This document shows, one piece after another, positions 57,968 to 64,000 of a stretch of DNA of 64,000 bases. The stretch is taken from the NCBI GenBank assembly GCA_010015655.1, contig ML976668.1, positions 559,861-623,860 on the forward strand, read 5' to 3'. The DNA comes from Bimuria novae-zelandiae CBS 107.79 (lineage: Eukaryota; Ascomycota; Dothideomycetes; Pleosporales; Didymosphaeriaceae). The position numbers were made by a program, and so were the translations under genes. A model generated the notes under the pieces. That model was given only the letters and a program-made list of their open reading frames with translations. It did no database searches and was not told where the DNA came from. Within the stretch, counting starts at the first letter, position 1; each line of letters opens with the position of its first letter.

Positions 57968-58618
57968 GCTCTGCGCGCAGCCATGAAAGGGGGACAAGCC
58001 TGGCTGTGCTACAGAGGGAGCTTAATGGGGAGTCGCAGGGCTCTCGTCGCGCCAGCAGTCCGCGTTGTTGGTGAATGTTTGCAGGGGCCGAGCGACGTTT
58101 CTTCAGCTAGCTAACAGGCACCAGCAGAAGCAAGCACCAAAGTAGCTGGCAGCGGGAATGTCGGGTCGCGAACAAGGCCAGGAGACACAGGGCAAGCGAC
58201 CCGAGGGCCTGTGGGAGAAGCGAATGCGATGGGTTTGGGGTGGTGAGAAGGGTGAGGCGGCCCACCCGAAAGCAATGTGATGTCAGGCGCGGGAAGCCCA
58301 AAATGGAAACCTTTGAGAACGGAGCCGGGGAGTCATACAGCCGAACTAGAAGACTCACAAAACGTTGAAACGCACGACAGGTGAGCCTTTTCTTGTCCGC
58401 CACACGCGCAAACACGCTCTAGTGTATCCAGGACTCCAGCAAAGCCCTTAGAAGTCTAACGACAACGAACCCTTCTGGAACCCTGGTCCAGTAAGACAGT
58501 CTCAATTACACCCCGCCGCGCACCGCACAAAGGCCACACTCCATTCCACGATTGAAGTGTCATACGAGTACACTTGCCACAGCACGCGAACGCACGCCCA
58601 ACAGCGCACGTCAATACC
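57968..58618. promoter_or_regulatory. divergent promoter between NEM1 and GCD7
   Basis: 651 bases between head-to-head genes. No TATA box stands out. Confidence 0.45.
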
Positions 58619-60157
58619 ATGGCACAGGGCATAACGCCGCTGGCCCCGGGGCTCACGTCCTTCCTCAAGTCACTGAAGAGCACCCCCGCCGACCCCTCGG
58701 TGGAGCATCTTATATCGTGGGTCGCAGCTTCCTTTTTCGCACCCACAGCTGTTGACAGAAAGCAGCCTCCTGAAGCGTAGACAGATCCGCAACTCGAGAC
58801 CATGCGCCATAGCCACCACCGCGCTCATGCTCCGCGTCGTGGGCGAGTTCAAAGGACGAGATGCTGCGAAGCTCGTGGAGCGCATACGACAGGTTGGCCG
58901 GCGTCTCACAGCAGCGCAGCCGCGAGAGGTGGTCGTAGGAAATATCGTACGTCGCGTGTTGGGCCTGGTGCGGGAAGTGTTGGACGACAACACCGGAGGA
59001 GACAGCTATGCTGGGAGTGACGCAGGTCACAATACGCCGTCGCAGCACGACTCGATGACCCGACCCACCCTACACTCCAGCATATCGACCTTCAGCCCTC
59101 TCCGACATGCGGCGACAGAGCTCATGGACGCAAGCATGACGTCTGACATGTCTGACTCCTCCGAGCTCTCCAGAAGACCGCCGCTTCTCACTTCGCATAC
59201 CTCATACGCCCCTACTTCGTCCGCGCCCCTGGTCAACTCTCTCTTTGGGCTCTTCTCGCAGCCTGCCGACTCGAATGCAAGCACACCGACAGGGCAGGCA
59301 TCTCCCGATGGCAAGACTGCACAGAGTCTGAATTTGGAGCGATTGGCAGATCTCAGCAGGAGCTCAAACATCGACCTCAAAGGCGAAGTCATGGATGGCA
59401 TCCGGGAGCTGCAAGATGAGTTGGATCAGTCAGACGAGCAAATTGCTAGCGTTGCGCTGGAACACATCCACTCAAATGAGATCATCCTTACGCACACCGC
59501 GTCAACCACCGTCCAGAAGTTTCTCCTCAGCGCAGCAAAGAAGCGCAAGTTTACCGTGGTGCATGCCGAGACGTACCCGCACGACAACGCCGCGACACAT
59601 GGGATACTGCTTACCGGACGAAAACGTGAAACTCGGCTGGATGAGGATGAAGATCCGTGGAAACCGCTCACTTCTGTCGGCATACCAGTCTACGTCATCC
59701 CGGACTCCCACGTCTTCGCTATAATGTCCCGTGTCAATAAGGTAATCCTGGCGACCCACACCGTCCTGGCCAACGGCGGTCTCGTCGCAGCCGCGGGCGC
59801 ACATATGATCGCAAAGGCTGCCAAGGAGCACCAGACACCAGTGGTGGTCCTCAGCGGCGTCTACAAGTTGAGCCCGGTATATCCCTTTGACATCGACGAG
59901 CTCATTGAATACGGAGACGCAGGCATGGTGGTCCCGTATGAGGACGGCGAGTTTGTAGACAAGGTCGACGTAGAGCACCCGCTGTACGACTACGTCCCAG
60001 CGGACCTCGTCGACCTCTACATCACCAATCTGTAAGTGCCTACAGCCAGCAGTCAACTTCACGAACTATCACTAATTATTGAAGTGGTGGCCACGCGCCC
60101 TCGTACCTGTACCGCATCGTTGCCGATCACTATCGCACCGAGGACATTACCCTATGA
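58619..60157 (+). CDS. GCD7: translation initiation factor eIF2B subunit beta
   Basis: Exons 58619-58716, 58763-60031 and 60085-60157, with introns of 46 and 53 bases in phase, give 479 residues. The first exon supplies MAQGITPLAP and SLKSTPADPSVEHLI, and the splice leads to SSLLKRRQIRNSRPCAIATT. The C-terminal Rossmann-like part, LIHS-type core FTVVHAETYPHDNAATHGIL, then IPVYVIPDSHVFAIMSRVNK, VLANGGLVAAAGAHMIAKAA and TPVVVLSGVYKLSPVYPFDI, defines the eIF2B alpha/beta/delta family. The ending, PSYLYRIVADHYRTEDI, is the beta type. The subunit is part of the eIF2 guanine-nucleotide exchange factor and its eIF2-phosphate sensor in the cytosol. It is an essential gene that ends about 135 bases from a transposon LTR. 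Confidence 0.94.
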
Positions 60158-60292
60158 GTACTCTTATAATGAAGCAACGTGAAGAGAAATTATTGAAGTT
60201 TCCTCTTCATCACATTAATTAGAATACTCTCAGGCTATTGACAGGTTTAGTGATTCCGCTTTACCTTAATATATACATTTGACTATGTTTAA

Positions 60293-60515
60293 TGTAATGA
60301 GGTAAGCGCCCCGCTTACTAAGCCAATACTATGTGACTTCCTCACCTGCACCAAAAGGTACGCACGAGAATACTTAAGCCAAGTATTACTCGTATAGTAT
60401 AATATATATAGGATATGCTAGGGTCAGCCACTAGCGCTAGTGTTTGATCCTAGCCTAGCCGGAACCTCTATAAGCGAGAGAAGGCCACGTGTTCGACCGT
60501 GCCTACCTCGTTACA
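60293..60515 (-). mobile_element. solo LTR, family C (223 bp), second copy
   Basis: Reverse complement of the LTR at 20546-20768, differing at three positions by eye. The TTTAA duplication is exact on both sides (60288-60292 and 60516-60520). Confidence 0.92.
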
Positions 60516-60937
60516 TTTAAGCTCCTACCTTATCAGCTAGAATACTTATCTTATAACCTAGTTACTATGTGAATATATTTTATATAAATTTTACTTTATA
60601 TAGATCTTTTTAGTTAACCTAAAATAATATAAAATAGCTATATCTACTATTAGAATCCAATATAACATGAGGCGGGGTATCTGTACGCCCAGGCCAAGTA
60701 TCCTTACTTAGCCACGAAGTATGTAACAAATCACACGTTCTAGGATTATTAAGGGTCCTAAGGAGGCCTTAGTATCTAGGACTCTACGATAATATAGGAC
60801 TCTAGGATTTCTAGGACTATACTTGTATATAGGAGCGTAAATATAGACTTCTATCTTTATATTTAGTCTATTCATTAATCTATTGATTAGATTTAACTTA
60901 AGCTCTTATTAATTTAATATCTTAACGTACATGTATA

Positions 60938-62757
60938 GCGAGTGGCCGGGCATAGCAAGTAGCTAAAAATGCTAAGACCCTATGAAAATATTTTATTAGC
61001 TATAGTATAACGCGATATCTTAATAATATAATAAACTACTTAAATTAAAAGAAGCCTAATTAAAGCTTATATTTTAAGCTATTAAAGGAAACGTGCTACT
61101 TTTAGTTTTATAGGCTATAATAGTTTATAGCGTTATTAACAGAATACTAAAATAAAAACGTGCTAGAACTATCTTTAAGCGTAATTATATATTTAACTTA
61201 ATAAGACTTATTATACAAGAGAAGCAGGTAATTATATAGTATATTTTTAATTTAAATATATAAAGATTTCTACCTTAACTTACCACTATAAAAGATATAG
61301 CTAATTCTTTACTAACTACACGCTATAATAAGCTAGTTAGTTAAAAGTAGTTTTATTATTTTATTAAGCGCTAGCTAGAGCTCTAAGTTAAGTTTAATTA
61401 AAAGTATAACTATAAAAGAGTCTCCTGTAAGAATCCTAAAGTTACACGGGCCTAGTACTAGCTTATAAAGAATACTAAAGCCAAGCATAGTATCCTAGAT
61501 AAAAATACCTATAACTTTAATAAAACTAGCTTTATAATAAGTATAATAATAAGAGTAGTTATTATAGGTTTTAAGCGTTAAGGTAAGCTAAAGGGTGTAT
61601 AGCAAGATAACTAAAAGTAAATAGTAATTATTTATAGTATTAACGCGGTAGGGTGGGTAATCCTACCTTTTATTATTTTTTAGGACAAGTACCACCTTTC
61701 TATTTAGTACTAGAAGAAGGGTCTACCTCGTAACTAGGTTTTTATAGTCTTTAAAAATAGCTAAATAATAAATAAATTTAGTCTATAGTACCTAATGCAC
61801 TTTAACGCGTATATAAAAAAGCGTACTATTAGTAGCTATTAGCTACTTACTATTAATAGTTATAAAAGTTATAATTTACTTAAATTTTAGAAATCCTATA
61901 AAAATAATAAGATTATTACTTTATATCTATCTCTATATTCGTCGTATCTCTTATAGCTACAAGATATAGGGTGTTTCTCGCTATTAAAGAAGGCGTATAG
62001 GCGCTAAGCTAAGGATTTAATACGTAATTATATTAGGTATATTATTAAAATTAAGTTTATATACTATTTTATTACTACTTTTAAAGCTATAATTACTTAA
62101 AGTAATATTTAATTTTTTTAAGGAGCTAGCCTTATTTCTCTTAACCTAAAGGTAATTATACTAAAATTTAACGTCTAACTACGTATATTATTACTACTAT
62201 TAGCTAATAGTAGCTTATAGTAGTTATGGACGCCTAGTAACACCTTAGAATTTAGGTTATAATTATTACTAGTAAAGGAGAGGTTTTAAAAGTACCTAAA
62301 TAGTTCTCTAAAAAGTATAGTTAAGGCCTTTAAAAAATAATAAAAGGCGCTATTAGAGTAGCGCATAAGCTAGTATTAGTATAAAAGTAAATTATTAAGC
62401 TTTAAGCTACTAATAAGGCTGCTACGTAATAGAAATTATATAAAAAAAAATTATAGTTGAAAGAAGTTCTTATAGCTTAAAAAGAGTTAGTAGCTAGCTA
62501 CCCTAAAGGACTTTATAGCGCGTAATAATAAGAAAAAGGTAAAAAAGAGGATGCGCGCTAATAAAGGGCAAATTAATTTAATAGCGCTATAGAGGCTGTG
62601 GTAAGGCTAGGTATAATTTACGTACGTATATAAAAGAAGTAAAAGTAGATTCTAAGTAAATTAGCCCACTATAATTTCTTATAACTATTTATGCACGTTC
62701 TGTACTATTGTATAGAGTGTAGGTTTTAATGGGGTCTTGGCATTTCCGGCCACTCGC
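60938..62757 (+). mobile_element. degraded Fot1-like transposon
   Basis: Inverted ends beginning GCGAGTGGCCGG lie at 60938 and, reversed, at 62757; the left end carries about 18 extra bases before the shared AATGC(T/C)AAGACC part. TA precedes the left end but is not seen after the right end. The interior encodes a RIP-broken transposase on the + strand. The size is about 1.8 kb. Confidence 0.65.
61000..62330 (+). pseudogene. Fot1-like transposase, RIP-inactivated
   Basis: The + strand shows INAVGWVILPFIIFQDKYHL (about 61640-61700), MHFNAYIKKRTISSYQLLTI further on, then NNKIITLYLSLYSSYLL, stop, LQDIGCFSLLKKAY (about 61900-62000). These correspond to the middle and third conserved blocks of Fot1 transposases. 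Stops are TAA/TAG. It differs from the two Fot1-type elements earlier in the window. Confidence 0.75.
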
Positions 62758-62879
62758 TTGTGGAGTACGTTATAGCTTAATTATAATGCTTTTAGAACGT
62801 TAGATATAATAACTATTTATAATAATTCTTATGTAAAATTAATAAAAACTAGAAAAATTTAATATAGATGCTAGTAACC

Positions 62880-62975
62880 TAATTCTAACCTATATATTAG
62901 GATAGCATTAGGTTAGAATTAGGTTAGGATTAGGTTAAGGTTAAGTTATTATATAATATAACCTAACCCTGACCT
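62880..62975. repeat. degenerate ATTAGGTTA repeat cluster
   Basis: About six imperfect copies of (A)TTAGGTTA around 62912-62945, with reverse-complement TAACCTAA copies on either side. Confidence 0.6.
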
Positions 62976-63472
62976 ATTGACTGGACTAGTTAAAGTTATA
63001 CCTTATTTAACAGCCTGAAGCGTAGGCTATATACAAGCTTCTTTTAATTATAATAACTAAGGAAAAAGTTAAGATATCGAGTTATACAATTATTAATAGT
63101 ACGATTTAGTAGAGTCTTAGTAGAGTAATTAGCTCGCTTATATTATTAGCTCGCTTATAAAGCACGTTATATAAGAATCTAATAATTTTATACGTTTAAA
63201 AAAAATTGTAGGGCCTTAAGGTAAAGTGAACAGTTTTAACTAACTTTACTAAGTTAACACATTTTTCTTATCCTTACTAAGAAAAATATAAGTTTATAGC
63301 TAGATTGTGCTAGTCTTTCTCTATATTTTTGTGTATTAATTATAACTTTGTCATTATTATTGGTTAAGTTATTAAAGTTTATAAAAAGTACCAAAAAAAC
63401 TTTTTTCACTAAAGGTATTTTTAACGTTTTTAAAATAACGTATTTTATAAGCGAGTGGCGAATACAAGTAAG

Positions 63473-63645
63473 TGTCACGAGTCGTAGGTCGAGGGCCCTC
63501 GACGGCCCTAGTCCGCTCTAGACCAGCGCTATCCGGGCCTTCCGCCTATCTACTTCCCTCGCCGCAGCCCTTCTCTTCCCTCTCTAAGGAATCGCCTTAG
63601 TACTGTGAATAGACTAAGTCGCCCGTAGTCAAGGCGCTTTTTACA
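63473..63645 (+). repeat. Gypsy-A 5' LTR of the second copy
   Basis: Same 173-base length and TG...CA ends as the other Gypsy-A LTRs. Confidence 0.92.
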
Positions 63646-64000
63646 ATACGATCCCTTACCCCCTTATATCTAATTCACCTATACGATAGAATTGACACGA
63701 AGAGTTACCCGCTAGACCTTAAAGATAGTAAGAGACCCTTAAAGCAGGTTACTACTTGCAGGACCCTCTAAACAAAAGCCTCTAATAGTTACAACGCCTA
63801 TAGAAGACCTAACAATACTTACAGACCTAGAGAAAGACCCCCCTACTATTATAAGTAGTAATAATAACTAATAATTAGAGGAAGTTACCCTCTAAGAACG
63901 CCTAGGCGTGCTATAGCTCTAATAACGCATCTAGGAACTAGAGGCCTCTCTAATAGTAAAGCGTTACTAATTTAAAGGCAAGACCCTAGTTAGGAACAAG
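63473..64000 (+). mobile_element. Gypsy-A, second copy, cut by the window end
   Basis: A 173-base LTR at 63473-63645 is followed by interior sequence matching 6496-6850 of the first copy with scattered transitions. The element continues past 64000. Both TAG/TAA and their unmutated counterparts are seen when the two copies are compared. Confidence 0.92.

Larger units (their letters stand above)
60516..63472. other. second RIP-degraded island
   Basis: AT-rich and TA-rich like the first island. Contains the Fot1-like relic listed next and, near 60700-60890, short repeats of TAGGACTCTA that I cannot assign. 62985-63470 is AT-rich but keeps more CA and TG steps than the relic, so it may not have been RIP-targeted. 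Confidence 0.75.

Noticed and set aside
63440..63472. GCGAGTGGCGAATAC as another inverted end of the Fot1-like element at 60938
   Set aside because: Only nine to ten bases match and no partner or target duplication is visible.

Overview
This 64 kb window comes from a filamentous ascomycete (Pezizomycotina; my guess is Dothideomycetes). The grounds are many 46-70 bp introns with GT...AG ends and CTAAC/CTAAT-like branch sites, fungal-specific families (UstY/DUF3328, HVA1 TUDOR/DUF2945, a STAND NLR, Fot1 transposons), and large AT-rich islands with the CpA-to-TpA signature of repeat-induced point mutation (RIP). All exon structures were inferred by eye from splice signals, frame and family resemblance.

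Layout. 1-2205: a secreted expansin-like protein, then intergenic DNA. 2206-4083: a little-mutated Fot1/pogo transposon with 54 bp inverted repeats and a TA duplication, containing a 290-base assembly gap. 4304-23640: a RIP-degraded island that resolves into a nest. A piggyBac-type transposase relic holds a solo Gypsy-A LTR and the whole Gypsy-B element (6248-22545). Gypsy-B carries Gypsy-A (6323-13507) and a Fot1-like relic (13601-15390) inside its 5' LTR, and a solo LTR of a third family in its integrase region. A Copia-like solo LTR (4844-5300) lies just before the recognisable piggyBac frame. Most insertions keep exact target-site duplications, so the nesting order can be read directly. 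Both Gypsy families carry an extra reading frame antisense to pol.

24037-60157 is gene-bearing: DUF2945 protein, a UstY-family oxidase divergent from a Kex2-repeat secreted peptide precursor (a likely two-gene dikaritin-type RiPP locus, the most interesting find), Kgd4, Mediator Med18, polynucleotide kinase/phosphatase, an unknown Ser/Pro-rich protein, a frame-disrupted CDC123-like gene, a Tcp11/Sok1-family protein, tRNA-Asn, a Dabb-domain protein, a small membrane protein, a decayed F-box gene, a STAND/NACHT NLR, the Nem1 phosphatase and eIF2B-beta.

60160-64000 is a second RIP island with another solo LTR, a degraded Fot1-like transposon and the start of a second Gypsy-A copy that runs off the window. 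The housekeeping genes share no pathway. Apart from the peptide/oxidase pair, neighbours look like an ordinary mixed fungal chromosome arm squeezed between transposon islands.
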